From positions 58,889-122,888 of the forward strand of contig CAVZIE010000030.1 in assembly GCA_963775185.1 (NCBI GenBank): DNA of 64,000 bases, in the 5' to 3' direction. Shown piece by piece: positions 14,783-23,545 of the stretch. How positions within the stretch are numbered: the first letter of the stretch is position 1; the number at the start of each line of letters is the position of its first letter. This stretch comes from JAPSGB01 sp963775185. GTDB taxonomy: Bacteria; Myxococcota_A; Polyangia; Polyangiales; Polyangiaceae. Made by a program: the position numbers and the translations under genes. The notes beneath the pieces were generated by a model that worked only from the letters and a program-made list of their open reading frames with translations, made no database searches and was not told the DNA's origin.

Positions 14783-17674
14783 TCAGAAGTTCGTATCGCC
14801 CGACGCGCCGATGGCACCGGTGCCGCCGGCGTTCACGAACGACAGTCCACCGGGGCCGCCTGACCCGGGGCTGCCGGCGGTGACGTACGTGTTGCCGGTG
14901 ATGTATGCGGCCGGAGGGGTTCCGCCGAAGGCGAAGATCCCGTAGCTGACGCCACCGCAGCCGCCACCTCCCCCTGCGCCGGCACCGCCGTTGCCGCCGT
15001 GGCCCCCCTTGCCACCTGCCCCAGCGCCGAAGGCGGTGGACGTCCCCGCCTTGCCACCGAGGCCGCCGTGTCCGCCGATGCCGCCAGCCCGGCCGGTACC
15101 GCCGATGCCGCCCATGCCACCGCTCCCGCGCTCGATCCTGTTCGACGCGACGTCTGGCCAGCTGCCCGGAGTGGTCGTCCAGCCGATGAACAGCGCGAAC
15201 GAACCGCCACCGCCAACACCGCCGCCACCGCCGGTTCCGCCGCACGCGCTGCTGCCGCCACCACCGCCGGAGCCACCGATGTCGATCCCGTTACCGGCGC
15301 TGCACGAGCCGCTGTCGAGCACGAGCGCTACAGACGCGCCCGCTCCGCCGCCGCCACCGGCTTGTCCGTGTCCCCCCGCGAGGCCCGCACTACCGGACCC
15401 GGGCTGCCAGAGACCGCCGGAGACCGTGCCCGCGCTGGCCGAGCAGCCTGGTCCGGTGGCGCCGTTGGCGCCGTCTTGCCCGTCGGCGCCATCCGCGGCC
15501 GGAACTTCACCCAACTGGCTGTAGATGAGGCTGCAGCTCACGCTCCGGCACGTGGCGCGCTGCAGCTGACCCAGGCCACCGGCGCCACCCCCAACAGCGT
15601 TGGCGCCGTTGCCGCTTGCTCCGGTCGTGGGCCCGCACGTCGCGGGCGTCGCGGCGCACGTGGCGCGGCCGCCGTCACCGCCGCGGAAGCTTCCGCTGCA
15701 AGTCACCAGTCCCCCGGCGCCGCCGGGGTTCTCCTGTGTCGAGGTGCATGACGTGGTCAGGCCGGTGTCACGAGTCGGATTGCCATTCATACCGGGTGAC
15801 CCAGAGGCGCCCTGGGCTCCGGACGTGCCCGCGATGCCGTTGGCGCCGGAACCGGCAATGAACGTGCAGTGTCGGACGACGAGCGCCGAGGTCGAATCGA
15901 CGATGCGGACCGCGTACGAGCTCTCGCTCGGGCTGACGCCGTCGGCGCCGCGCACGGTAAGGCCATCGATCACCGTCTTGGTCGACGCGCCTGTCAGCTG
16001 GAGCGCGGCGGGCTTCGTCGAGGTCGGCGGCAAGCCGCGGATCTCGGTGGTGAACCCAGCGACATCGCGCTGCGAGAAGTCGAGCGAGTAGCCGCCATAC
16101 AGCTCGACGCCGGGAGCGAGCGTCACGGATTCCGCGTAGCTGCCCATCGCGACGAGCACGACCTTGCGCGTTGTGCCCGCCGCGAGGTCGACTCCCGACT
16201 GTAGCGTGCGCAGCGGCTGGGACCGCGTGCCCGGCGCGCCGTCGGCGCCCCAGGGCGCGACGAAGATACTGGTCGCAGCGTCGCCGTCGACGCCGTCGCA
16301 GTTCGCGTCGATCCCGTTCGCATCGGGGACGTCCGTGCTCGAGGTCACGACGCATTCGCAACCATCGGCATCGATGCCGTTGGCGTCGACCCGGCCGGTC
16401 GCGCAGCTCTCGCAGTAGGTCCCGGAGCGGTCGGCGGGACACGTGCACGTCACCACGCCGCCGTTGTCGCCACACGTCCCGCTTCCGCACGTCGTGGCGA
16501 GGCAAGTCTGGTCGAGCGCGCACCCGGCGCTGGTCGAGTGGAAGCCCGGCGCACAGACGCTGCAGTCGGCGCCTGCAAATCCCGTATCGCAAGCACAAGT
16601 CGTCTCGCCGGACGCGACCGTGCAGGTGCCGTGCCCGCTGCACGTCGCGGACGAGCAGACCTGGTCCGCGTCACAGGATCCGGTCCCAGCGGCGCGATGG
16701 AAACCGCTCGCACACAGATCGCAGAACGTGCCCGAATAGCCCGCATCGCACGTGCAAGCGACGCTTCCCGTCGTGTCGTCGCACGCGCCGTGACCGCTAC
16801 ACGACCCAGCGGCGCATTGCTGGTCGAGCATGCAGCCGCCTGCGCCGTCGTCGTGATAGCCGGCGTAGCAGGTGTCGCAAGTCGATCCGGCCCAGCCGAC
16901 GTCGCACGTACAGACGGATCCCGACGCGAGGTCGAGACAGGTCCCATGCGCTCCGCACGGGTCATTGGCACTACATGACGTCGATGCCAGGCAGGCGCCG
17001 CCAGGATCGCGCGCGAATCCGCTGGCACAAGCCTCGCAGTGCGCTCCCGCGTATTCCGGCGGGCACGCGCACGACACGACCCCGCCGCTGTCGTCGCAAT
17101 TCCCGACGCCCGAGCAACTCGTAGGTTCGCACGTCTGGTCGAGCACGCAGGCTCCGCTGCCGTCGTCGTGGTAGCCGGGGTAGCAGGCACCGCATGTGGC
17201 GCCACTGTAGCCCGGGTCGCAATCGCAGCGAAGCGTCGCGCCTTCATCGACGCAGGTTCCGTGACTCCCGCAGCGAGCATCGCACGCGACGTCCGGCAGG
17301 CAGCTGCCGTCGGTGACGCGCACGTACGTCGAGGCGCAGAACTGGCAGGCCGGGCCAGTGTACCCCGCGTTGCAGGCGCATGACAGCGTGCCTGCGTCGA
17401 GCGCGCAGGCGCCGGCATAGGAGCAGGTGTCGGCGGCGCACGACGCGGCGTCCTTGTCCGACGGCGCATCCCCGGCGTCGGCGGCATCGGGCATCGTTCC
17501 GTCGGGCGCCGCATTGTCGGGCTTGTCCGCGTCTGCTCCTGCGCCGTCTGGTCCGGCGTCGAGCGCCGCGTCGGCGCCACCTCCCGTCCCGCCCGCCGCG
17601 CCCGTGCTTCCGCACGCCACCGATCCCGCCGCAGCCACAACGGCCAGCACGAACACCGCCCATATCGAACGCAT
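14783..17674 (-). CDS. Giant EGF-repeat lipoprotein with glycine-rich beta-helix region
   Basis: A 963-residue surface lipoprotein. MRSIWAVFVLAVVAAAGSVAC gives the signal and lipobox. An Asp/Ala linker is followed by about nine EGF-like modules (residues 80-420; for example CSGHGACDDTTGSVACTCDA, each with six Cys) and then a MopE-type segment DANGIDANCDGVDGD. A right-handed beta-helix follows (TLQSGVDLAAGT and VVLVAMGSYAESVTL, then a DUF1565-like array), and finally about 300 residues of PE-PGRS-like and collagen-like Gly-rich repeats. It is probably an adhesion or matrix protein. The start is the ATG at 17674; the longer frame upstream runs through the tandem hairpins and is not credible. 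Confidence 0.8.
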   Translation of the reverse strand: MRSIWAVFVLAVVAAAGSVACGSTGAAGGTGGGADAALDAGPDGAGADADKPDNAAPDGTMPDAADAGDAPSDKDAASCAADTCSYAGACALDAGTLSCACNAGYTGPACQFCASTYVRVTDGSCLPDVACDARCGSHGTCVDEGATLRCDCDPGYSGATCGACYPGYHDDGSGACVLDQTCEPTSCSGVGNCDDSGGVVSCACPPEYAGAHCEACASGFARDPGGACLASTSCSANDPCGAHGTCLDLASGSVCTCDVGWAGSTCDTCYAGYHDDGAGGCMLDQQCAAGSCSGHGACDDTTGSVACTCDAGYSGTFCDLCASGFHRAAGTGSCDADQVCSSATCSGHGTCTVASGETTCACDTGFAGADCSVCAPGFHSTSAGCALDQTCLATTCGSGTCGDNGGVVTCTCPADRSGTYCESCATGRVDANGIDADGCECVVTSSTDVPDANGIDANCDGVDGDAATSIFVAPWGADGAPGTRSQPLRTLQSGVDLAAGTTRKVVLVAMGSYAESVTLAPGVELYGGYSLDFSQRDVAGFTTEIRGLPPTSTKPAALQLTGASTKTVIDGLTVRGADGVSPSESSYAVRIVDSTSALVVRHCTFIAGSGANGIAGTSGAQGASGSPGMNGNPTRDTGLTTSCTSTQENPGGAGGLVTCSGSFRGGDGGRATCAATPATCGPTTGASGNGANAVGGGAGGLGQLQRATCRSVSCSLIYSQLGEVPAADGADGQDGANGATGPGCSASAGTVSGGLWQPGSGSAGLAGGHGQAGGGGGAGASVALVLDSGSCSAGNGIDIGGSGGGGGSSACGGTGGGGGVGGGGSFALFIGWTTTPGSWPDVASNRIERGSGGMGGIGGTGRAGGIGGHGGLGGKAGTSTAFGAGAGGKGGHGGNGGAGAGGGGGCGGVSYGIFAFGGTPPAAYITGNTYVTAGSPGSGGPGGLSFVNAGGTGAIGASGDTNF

Positions 17675-17796
17675 GGCGCCTCCTCCGGTCCGCACGATTT
17701 GCAAGCGTCGTGCCTGCGCACAACCGCCAGGTCTGCCCGTGTCGCGCGCTGGGTGGGACACGGCCTGGGACACCGCGGCCGCGGATCGGGTGGATG

Positions 17797-17820
17797 TCGG
17801 TCCGGCGCGGGACCGCGCGA
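17797..17820 (+). repeat. REP-like element
   Basis: Copy with core TCGGTCCGGCGCGGGACC, lying immediately before the 19-bp tandem hairpins and upstream of the EGF lipoprotein start. Confidence 0.6.
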
Positions 17821-17831
17821 GCCGGTCCGCG

Positions 17832-17907
17832 GTGTCCGGAATTCGACACGGTGTCCGGGATTCGACACGGTGTCCGGGATTCGACACGGTGTCCGGGATT
17901 CGACACG
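17832..17907. repeat. Four tandem 19-bp hairpin units
   Basis: Four head-to-tail units (17832-17850, 17851-17869, 17870-17888, 17889-17907), each of the form GTGTC-N8-GACAC plus one G. Units 2-4 are identical; unit 1 has one A for G change. They sit 158 bases upstream of the EGF lipoprotein ATG. Each unit is a perfect dyad of five-base arms, which suggests stacked binding sites for a dimeric regulator, although a slippage-amplified palindrome is the alternative. Confidence 0.9.
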
Positions 17908-18346
17908 GTGCGGCGGTGATCGGGATCGGATTGGCGCTGGGCGTGCCCAGGTACAGCTTGCACGCCTTCTATCTGCTGCTGTTGAACGTGGCCCCGCGCT
18001 CACCAACGCCGACGTCGCCGACATCCTCCAGATCGCCCGCACGCGCATCGTCCGGCTGCTGCGTCGCCGGGGCGTGATCGCCGATGACGACGCGAGCGAC
18101 GCGAGCGTCGTTGCTTTGGACGCCGCCCTGGAGGACAAGGAGCCCGCGCTCTGCGCGCTCGCCGCCGCCTCCGTCGCCGGCACCGTACCCGCCGGTCCCG
18201 CGCTGCGCCGGCAGGATCCCATCAAGCTACGCAGCACGGCGGAGCTCGCACATACGAAGGGCCTGTGCGCCGCCGGGCACGGCTTCTCCTTGCACGCCGC
18301 GACAACTGCCGGGGCCGAGGATCGCGCGGGCAAGGAGGCCCTCTGT

Positions 18347-18373
18347 ACCCCTTCGGGTATCACGAAGCGCGTC
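18347..18373 (+). repeat. 27-bp insertion element, copy a
   Basis: An in-frame insertion adding nine codons (TPSGITKRV) between Cys and Lys of the transposase segment LC/KYILRPP. The core is a hairpin, CTTCG-GGTATCA-CGAAG, inside a 27-base unit. Confidence 0.8.
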
Positions 18374-18567
18374 AAGTACATCCTCCGCCCTCCGATCGCG
18401 CAGGATCGCGTCCAGCTCGTCGCCGACGATCTCGTGCGGCTGACCCTGAAGCGACCCTTCACGTGAGCTCCTGAAGCGGACGTTCAAGATCGATGTCGAG
18501 CACTGCGACCGCTGCGGCGCGCGCATGAAGCTGCGCGCCCTCGTCATCACGAGCACCGGCATCGAGC

Positions 18568-18594
18568 GACGCGCTTCGTGATACCCGCAGGGGT
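18568..18594 (-). repeat. 27-bp insertion element, copy b (inverted)
   Basis: Same unit in the opposite orientation, splitting the Arg codon of IERYLKWL. Excision at exactly these ends regenerates IERYLKWL in frame. In this orientation it introduces a TGA stop. Confidence 0.85.
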
Positions 18595-19201
18595 GGTACT
18601 TGAAGTGGCTCGGCGAGCCCACCGAGCCACCGCAGCTCGCCCCTTCGCGCGGCCCGCCCTTCTTCTTGCGCCAGGCAAGCCTGGAGAAATGGAATCATCA
18701 TGTAGCGATGTGAAATTTTCACTGTGACCCGCGGGTGCAATTCCCGACCGGCCAAGGTGGAGGACCGCCAGCCGGAAGCGAGTCTTGCGTGGTGCTTGCA
18801 ACCGAACAGGGAGCCACACTGCGAAGCGTAGACAGCGGGTACGTGGGCGGCGACATCGAGCCCCGAAAGGTGGGTCGAAGTGGAGGCCGACGCGGTGATG
18901 AACGCGGAAGGCAACAGAGCGCGGGCCAAAACGCAGGGCAGCCAGCCCGGGGTCCCGGCCTGCAATGCTCCTCCACCGGGGTCTGAGACCGGCGCACGCG
19001 TACGAAGGGTTGCCCAGGAACCTGGGAGGTCTTGTGGTCTCCGGCGAGAGCCGGAACGGCGAAGCGAAGCGAGAAGCGAAGCGACGTCGGGGCCACGAGA
19101 AGTCGGAGTGCCGCGGTATGAGCAATGACGTCGGGGAACCTGCCCGAGGGACCCGGCTGAGCAAAGGGCGGCACCGGAACATGGAACCGTAGGAGGGACC
19201 G

Positions 19202-20527
19202 ATGGGAGAGACCCTGAGCTCGCCAACCGTCTCAACGAAACTTCAACGGATAGCAGAAGCAGCGAGACGACACCCCGAGCGAGCTTTCACGACGCTCGCC
19301 CACCACATCGACATCGACTGGCTACGCGAGGCGTACCGACGCACGCGCAAGAACGGAGCGACCGGCATCGACGGACAAACGGCGAGCGAGTATGCGGAAA
19401 AGCTGGAGGAAAACCTCCGGTCGCTGCTCGACCGCTTCAAGTCCGGCGCATATCGGGCGCCCCCCGTCCGGCGCGTGCACATCCCGAAGGGAGATGGGAA
19501 GCAGACGCGACCCATCGGCATTCCAACCTTCGAGGACAAGGTGCTGCAACGCGCGGTCGCGATGCTGCTGGAGGCCATCTACGAGCAGGACTTCCTGGAC
19601 TGCTCGTACGGCTTCCGGCCTGGACGCTCGGCACATCAAGCGCTGGAAGCGGTCAGAGACGCGACGATGCCGGTGGGCGGAGGTTGGGTCCTGGAAATCG
19701 ACATCAGGAAATTTTTCGACACCCTCGACCATGGAAGCTTGCTCGAGATCGTCCGCCGCAGGGTACGTGACGGTGTGCTGCTGCGCATCATCGGAAAGTG
19801 GCTGAACGCGGGCGTGATGGAGGCGGGGAGCATCATGCATCCTGCACTCGGCACGCCGCAGGGTGGGGTTATCTCGCCCCTGCTCGCGAACGTCTACCTG
19901 CACGAAGTCCTCGACACGTGGTTCGAGCGCGATGTGCGTCCCCGGCTCAAGGGGAAGCAGCGCGCACGACTCGTTCGCTATGCGGACGACGCCGTCTTGG
20001 TCTTCTCGTGGGACGACGACGCGCGACGCGTCCTTGAAGTCCTGCCGAAGCGATTTGGCAGGTACGGTCTTTCGCTGCATCCCGACAAGACGAGGCTGGT
20101 CGACTTCAGGCGTACGGATCGGGGCAACCTGACCGGACCCGGAAGCTTCGACTTTCTCGGCTTCACCCACCACTGGGGACTCTCCCTGCGTGGCCGGTGG
20201 GTCGTGAAGCAGCGGACGGCGAAGGACCGCCTCGGCCGCGCGCTACACCAAGTCCGGCAGTGGTGCCGTGCCCACCGGCATGACCCACTGCGTGCGCAGC
20301 AGCAAGCACTCGCGCGGAAGCTTCGCGGGCACTACAGCTACTTCGGCATCACGTCGAATAGCTGGCAGCTCGCGCACTTCTACCGCGAGACGCAGCGCAT
20401 CTGGCGCAAGTGGCTTTCTCGCCGCTCGAACGCCGGATACGTCGACTGGCCGCACATGTTCGCGCTGTTGGAGCGCTTTCCGCTCCCGCCGCCGCGCATC
20501 GTGCACATGTACCAGCACGTCACGTAG
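19202..20527 (+). CDS. ltrA: Group II intron-encoded reverse transcriptase/maturase
   Basis: A 441-residue intron-encoded protein. RT motifs appear in order: RKNGATGIDGQT, HIPKGDGKQTRPIGIPTFED, YGFRPGRSAHQALEAV, LGTPQGGVISPLLANVYLH and the catalytic RYADDAVLVF. The maturase/thumb region (RGHYSYFGITSNS to the C-terminus VHMYQHVT) follows. It lacks the D/En endonuclease domain, as in several bacterial intron classes that prime from replication forks. It assists intron splicing and reverse-transcribes the intron at the target site. GGAGGG just before the ATG at 19202 is a good RBS. Confidence 0.92.
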   Translation: MGETLSSPTVSTKLQRIAEAARRHPERAFTTLAHHIDIDWLREAYRRTRKNGATGIDGQTASEYAEKLEENLRSLLDRFKSGAYRAPPVRRVHIPKGDGKQTRPIGIPTFEDKVLQRAVAMLLEAIYEQDFLDCSYGFRPGRSAHQALEAVRDATMPVGGGWVLEIDIRKFFDTLDHGSLLEIVRRRVRDGVLLRIIGKWLNAGVMEAGSIMHPALGTPQGGVISPLLANVYLHEVLDTWFERDVRPRLKGKQRARLVRYADDAVLVFSWDDDARRVLEVLPKRFGRYGLSLHPDKTRLVDFRRTDRGNLTGPGSFDFLGFTHHWGLSLRGRWVVKQRTAKDRLGRALHQVRQWCRAHRHDPLRAQQQALARKLRGHYSYFGITSNSWQLAHFYRETQRIWRKWLSRRSNAGYVDWPHMFALLERFPLPPPRIVHMYQHVT

Positions 20528-20544
20528 CGAACCCATGTCCCGAC

Positions 20545-20578
20545 GAGCCGGATGCGGGAATTCCGCACGTCCGGATCT
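20545..20578 (+). ncRNA. Group II intron domain V (copy 2)
   Basis: Same 34-nt catalytic hairpin as in copy 1, with no differences seen. Confidence 0.8.
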
Positions 20579-20627
20579 GTGGGAGCCCCGGGAGGGAAAC
20601 CTCCCGGGGCCACCCGGCAAGAGTCGC

Positions 20628-20654
20628 ACCCCTCCGGGTATCACGAAGCGCGTC
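20628..20654 (+). repeat. 27-bp insertion element, copy c
   Basis: In-frame insertion in exon 2 adding TPPGITKRV between KSR and VIRRRLGEP, only nine bases after the intron 3' splice site. Copy 1 lacks it at the same place. Confidence 0.85.
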
Positions 20655-20789
20655 GTCATCCGCCGCCGGCTCGGCGAGCCCGTGCAGGCGGAGCTGTTCG
20701 ACGCGCACTGAACGCGCCGGACAAGGGCCAAGGTCTGCCCGGCGTCCGCCCAGACCGTGATCCGGGCCAGTCCGGGCCACATAGAGAGA

Positions 20790-20836
20790 CGGGGGGGCGA
20801 TGCGGAGATGGCGTTCATCCGACTTACGCGCGCAAA
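20790..20836 (+). repeat. IS91-like element right-end segment, copy 2 (degenerate)
   Basis: Contains GGCGTTCATCCGACTTACGC, aligning with the GGGCGTTCATG ... ACGCGC end of the other copies. It lies about 80 bases after the transposase stop codon, the same side as in copy 1. Confidence 0.5.
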
Positions 20837-20869
20837 CTTCGCGGCATGGTGCTTGCCCCTTGGTTGGGC

Positions 20870-21117
20870 ATGCTGTCGCGCCGTGGGTTGGGCACCTTCG
20901 CGTTCTTCTGCTTCACGGTGCTGGCGCTGGTCTCTGCCTGCGGCGCAGGTCCGGGCGCGCAGTCCTGCACCAGTTCCAGGCCCGAGTGCTACGCCTTTTG
21001 CGGAAGCGACGTCGTTGCAACGGCCTCGTGCGTGCAAGGGCTCGTGGGCGTGTCCAGCCGGCTTCACGTCCCCGGATCAGTGCCCTCGGGATTCCTGCGT
21101 CTACGCACCGCCCGCTT
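20870..21117 (+). pseudogene. Small Cys-rich lipoprotein, frameshifted
   Basis: The ATG at 20870 gives MLSRRGLGTFAFFCFTVLAL followed by a lipobox VSAC, then SRPECYAFCGSDVVATASC. Near 21045 the frame changes and the natural continuation WACPAGFTSPDQCPRDSC lies one frame over. The Cys pattern is continuous across the break, so a single indel divides one lipoprotein of about 85 residues. A REP element follows at once and no clean stop is seen. Function unknown. Confidence 0.5.
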
Positions 21118-21145
21118 CGCGCGGTTCCGCGCCGGACCGGCAACC
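21118..21145 (-). repeat. REP-like element
   Basis: Inverted copy (GGTTCCGCGCCGGACCGGC) between the small lipoprotein remnant and the convergent Cys-rich lipoprotein. Confidence 0.7.
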
Positions 21146-21208
21146 AGCCAACAGTCGAGCATTTGCTCGATCGTTTGCTGGTCAGGCGCGGAAGCGCCCG
21201 GACGGCCG

Positions 21209-22801
21209 TCACGGGCACGTGACGAACGGGCTGAACGCGCACGAGGGGTCCGCGCAGTCGATCTTGCCGTCACCGTCGTTGTCGATGCCGTCGTGACACG
21301 CCGGATCGGTGTGCTCCGCGCTGCACTTGGTGACCGAAGGGCTGACCTGGCAGGAGTAGTCCGCGCAGTCGATGAAGCCGTTGCCGTCGTTGTCGACGCC
21401 GTCGCTGCACGTGACCTCGTCGTTCTCGCCGTTGCAGACGGTGATCGACGCGTTGGCGAGGCAGTGGAAGTCCTTGCAGTCGGCGTACCCGTTTCCGTCG
21501 TCGTCGATGCCGTTGCTGCAGGTCGCGTCCGTCGACTCCGCGGACTTGGGCGTCAGGCACTGGTCCGCGGCGCAGTCCACCGTCTGCGTGGCCAGGTCGC
21601 AGGACTTCCACGCGCCATTGCACTTTGTCACGGTCGCGCACGCGACGTTCGTGGCCCAGCACGTGTTGGAGTCCGCGCAGTAGTACGAGCTGGACGACGC
21701 GCACGGACCGCCGCCGCCGGTGCCGCCGGTGCCCGCGCCGCCGTCCTGGCCGCCGGTGCCGCCGGTGCTACCGCCGGTACCGCCCGTGCCGCTGCTGCCA
21801 CCGGCACCGCCGCTACCGCCGGCGCCGGTTCCCCCCGTTCCGCTGGTGCCTCCCGTCCCGCCCGTACCCCCACACGTCGGCGGCGGGAGCGGGGCGCTGG
21901 TCGGCGTGCAACTGCAGCAGCCGTAGCAGCTGTCGGCGTCCGTGCACGACGACGCGCACTCCGGCGAGCAATCGCAGTTGAAGTTGGTCTTCTGCGTCAA
22001 GCACTGGTCGAGCTGATCAACGGACAGGCCCTCGGTGCATTCGCCGTTCATCGAGGTCGTACGCAGGTCGCAGAAGAACTCTCCGGAGTGACATCCCAGA
22101 GTGTCCGTGAAGCTCGTGTCGCCGTTGCAGGCGTCGCATTTCGTCGCTTGCGTCTGGATGCCGTAGTTGTCGAGAAGAGCCTGGCGCAGCTGATCCGTGC
22201 CGTAGGTGAAGATCGAGCACTGATGCGTCGTGCCGAACGCACACGCTAGATTGTCGGGCGTCACGCTGTAGCCGGGCAGGCAGTAGCAGGCGTAGCCGCT
22301 GCTGTCCTGGGCCAGGGCCATGTAGTTGCCGCACGCGAACTGGCAGTACGACGGCCCGCTTGCGGCCCCGCCCAACGGCGCGCAGACGTAACCGCGCGAG
22401 AGCGTCGTCGAGCTCCACACGTTCGGCGTCGGAGTCCCGCCCTGGGGCGTGACCTCGCCGGGAACGCCGATGGAGTAGCTGGTGTCGCCGAACGCGACGC
22501 AGTCGCTCGTGTCGGTGCACGGCGGCGCGCAGTACCGATCCGAGCCGCCGACGAGGGGCACCGCGCAGTCGAGTCCTGGACCGCACGAGCCGTCGCTGTT
22601 GCACGGTCCGCCCATCTTGCCGACCTGCTGCGACCCTCCGGAGCCGCCGCTGCCGCCCGAGCCGCCGTTGCCGCCGGCGCCACCGCTCGCCGGCGTGCCG
22701 CCGCCGCCGTCGGAGCCGCCGCACGCGAACATCAACGCGAGCGCAGCGAAGACCGTCGGCACGAACCCGAAACCACCTAGACGCCAGGTCGCTCTCGACA
22801 T
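21209..22801 (-). CDS. Cys-rich lipoprotein with three calcium-binding-like repeats
   Basis: A 530-residue surface lipoprotein. The leader ends in FAALALMFAC and is followed by a GGSGGSGGSGG linker. The first Cys-rich domain (residues 60-290) includes CNSDGSCGPGLDC and CSPECASSCTDADSCYGCC. A second Gly/Thr linker separates it from a C-terminal block with three copies of an Asp-rich repeat (CSNGIDDDGNGYADCKDFHC, CSDGVDNDGNGFIDCADYSC, CHDGIDNDGDGKIDCADPSC). These resemble thrombospondin type 3/MopE calcium-binding motifs, so the C-terminus probably binds Ca2+. Ligand and role unknown. Confidence 0.8.
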   Translation of the reverse strand: MSRATWRLGGFGFVPTVFAALALMFACGGSDGGGGTPASGGAGGNGGSGGSGGSGGSQQVGKMGGPCNSDGSCGPGLDCAVPLVGGSDRYCAPPCTDTSDCVAFGDTSYSIGVPGEVTPQGGTPTPNVWSSTTLSRGYVCAPLGGAASGPSYCQFACGNYMALAQDSSGYACYCLPGYSVTPDNLACAFGTTHQCSIFTYGTDQLRQALLDNYGIQTQATKCDACNGDTSFTDTLGCHSGEFFCDLRTTSMNGECTEGLSVDQLDQCLTQKTNFNCDCSPECASSCTDADSCYGCCSCTPTSAPLPPPTCGGTGGTGGTSGTGGTGAGGSGGAGGSSGTGGTGGSTGGTGGQDGGAGTGGTGGGGPCASSSSYYCADSNTCWATNVACATVTKCNGAWKSCDLATQTVDCAADQCLTPKSAESTDATCSNGIDDDGNGYADCKDFHCLANASITVCNGENDEVTCSDGVDNDGNGFIDCADYSCQVSPSVTKCSAEHTDPACHDGIDNDGDGKIDCADPSCAFSPFVTCP

Positions 22802-22942
22802 CCGGAACCCCTCCAGGCCTCGTCAAGGAGCCACAGCGCGGCGCGCCGTTCCATAGTCATGTCTTCGCGCTGGTCCTCACGAAACGGGATTTGTCGGGGC
22901 GGCGCGGAACCTCCGGGCTCGACCAGCGTATATCGGTCCGGA

Positions 22943-23545
22943 GTGCCGCAATCAGGGCGAACCGGAAGAAGGCGCACGGCGGCGCTGCTTGCCCGGCGCG
23001 GCCTCCAGGCGTTGCTTGTCGTCGCGCTCGGGGCGTGCGGGTCGACCGACGGCGCGTCCGACACGCAACCCGGGACGAATTGCGACGGCCTGTGCGTCAG
23101 CATCACGTCGGCAGACTGCGGGCCAGGCGCCCTCGCAAAATGTCTGACGGATTGCGAACGTAGCTTCGGCGCTTCCCTGACCACCTGCCCTTCAGAGACG
23201 AGCAAGCTGCTCGCCTGCGAAGCCGCCGCGGGGCCGCGCGCCTGTGACATGGGGCCCGGCATGCTCACGGGGGAGTGCGAGCCGCTCACATACCCGCAGG
23301 CGGGTTGCATGGCGTGCGAGCCCGCCCCCGAGGATTCCCTGTGCATCGGGTGCTTGAAGCGGTCGTGCTGCGGGGCGTGGCGTGCGACCCGCGCGGACCC
23401 GCACTTCTTCGACTTCGAGGTGTGCGACGGTCCGTGCGGGTACGCGTGCAGCGAGGGTTGCGGCCAGCAATATCCCCAGGAGATGGCTGAAATGAACGCA
23501 CTGGACGAGTGCACGGCGAAATTCTGCGAGAGAGCTTGCCCATGA
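22943..23545 (+). CDS. Cys-rich lipoprotein of unknown function
   Basis: About 200 residues. The leader GLQALLVVALGAC has a lipobox, and the mature part contains about 20 Cys, e.g. CDGLCVSITSADCGPG, CMACEPAPEDSLCIGCL and CGYACSEGCGQQYP. The longest frame begins at 22859, but the first 28 residues there are Arg/Gly/Ser-rich and cross a REP-like copy, so GTG 22943 is preferred. The stop overlaps the next ATG (ATGA), giving a two-gene lipoprotein unit. The family is not recognised. Confidence 0.6.
   Translation: MPQSGRTGRRRTAALLARRGLQALLVVALGACGSTDGASDTQPGTNCDGLCVSITSADCGPGALAKCLTDCERSFGASLTTCPSETSKLLACEAAAGPRACDMGPGMLTGECEPLTYPQAGCMACEPAPEDSLCIGCLKRSCCGAWRATRADPHFFDFEVCDGPCGYACSEGCGQQYPQEMAEMNALDECTAKFCERACP

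Larger units (their letters stand above)
18666..20618 (+). mobile_element. Group II intron, copy 2 (1953 bp, intact ORF)
   Basis: Inserted at the same transposase codon as copy 1, after TTCTTC and before AAGAG, so the two copies report a sequence-specific retrohoming target within this IS91-like family. Parts: 5' ribozyme domains 18666-19201, reverse transcriptase gene 19202-20527, domain V 20545-20578 and domain VI to the 3' end. The 5' terminus TTGCG is close to but not the usual GTGYG. With an intact ORF and near-identity to copy 1, this copy looks recently mobile. Confidence 0.88.
17985..20711 (+). pseudogene. IS91-like transposase remnant, copy 2, split by a group II intron and three 27-bp insertions
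   Basis: Exon 1 runs to 18665 and exon 2 is 20619-20711. Visible transposase segments are LTNADVADILQIARTRIVRL, DPIKLRSTAELAHTKG, HGFSLHAATTAG, YILRPPIAQDRVQLV, then after a deletion LLKRTFKIDVEHCDRCGARM and YLKWLGEPTEPP. Exon 2 ends VVIRRRLGEPVQAELFDAH. The N-terminal catalytic region is missing. Compared with copy 1, three identical-length 27-bp insertions (18347, 18568, 20628) interrupt the coding sequence; removing each one restores the family sequence exactly. The middle insertion is inverted and puts a stop in frame. Confidence 0.75.

Noticed and set aside
15000..15700. Long Pro/Ala-rich plus-strand reading frames
   Set aside because: They are antisense shadows of the Gly-rich EGF lipoprotein; the minus-strand frame has the signal peptide, EGF modules and beta-helix.
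17832..17907. CRISPR-like array
   Set aside because: The 19-bp units are directly adjacent with no spacers, so this is a tandem repeat.
18347..18373. TPSGITKRV as a native loop of the transposase
   Set aside because: The same unit appears at two other codons, once inverted with a stop, and excision gives the expected family sequence each time.
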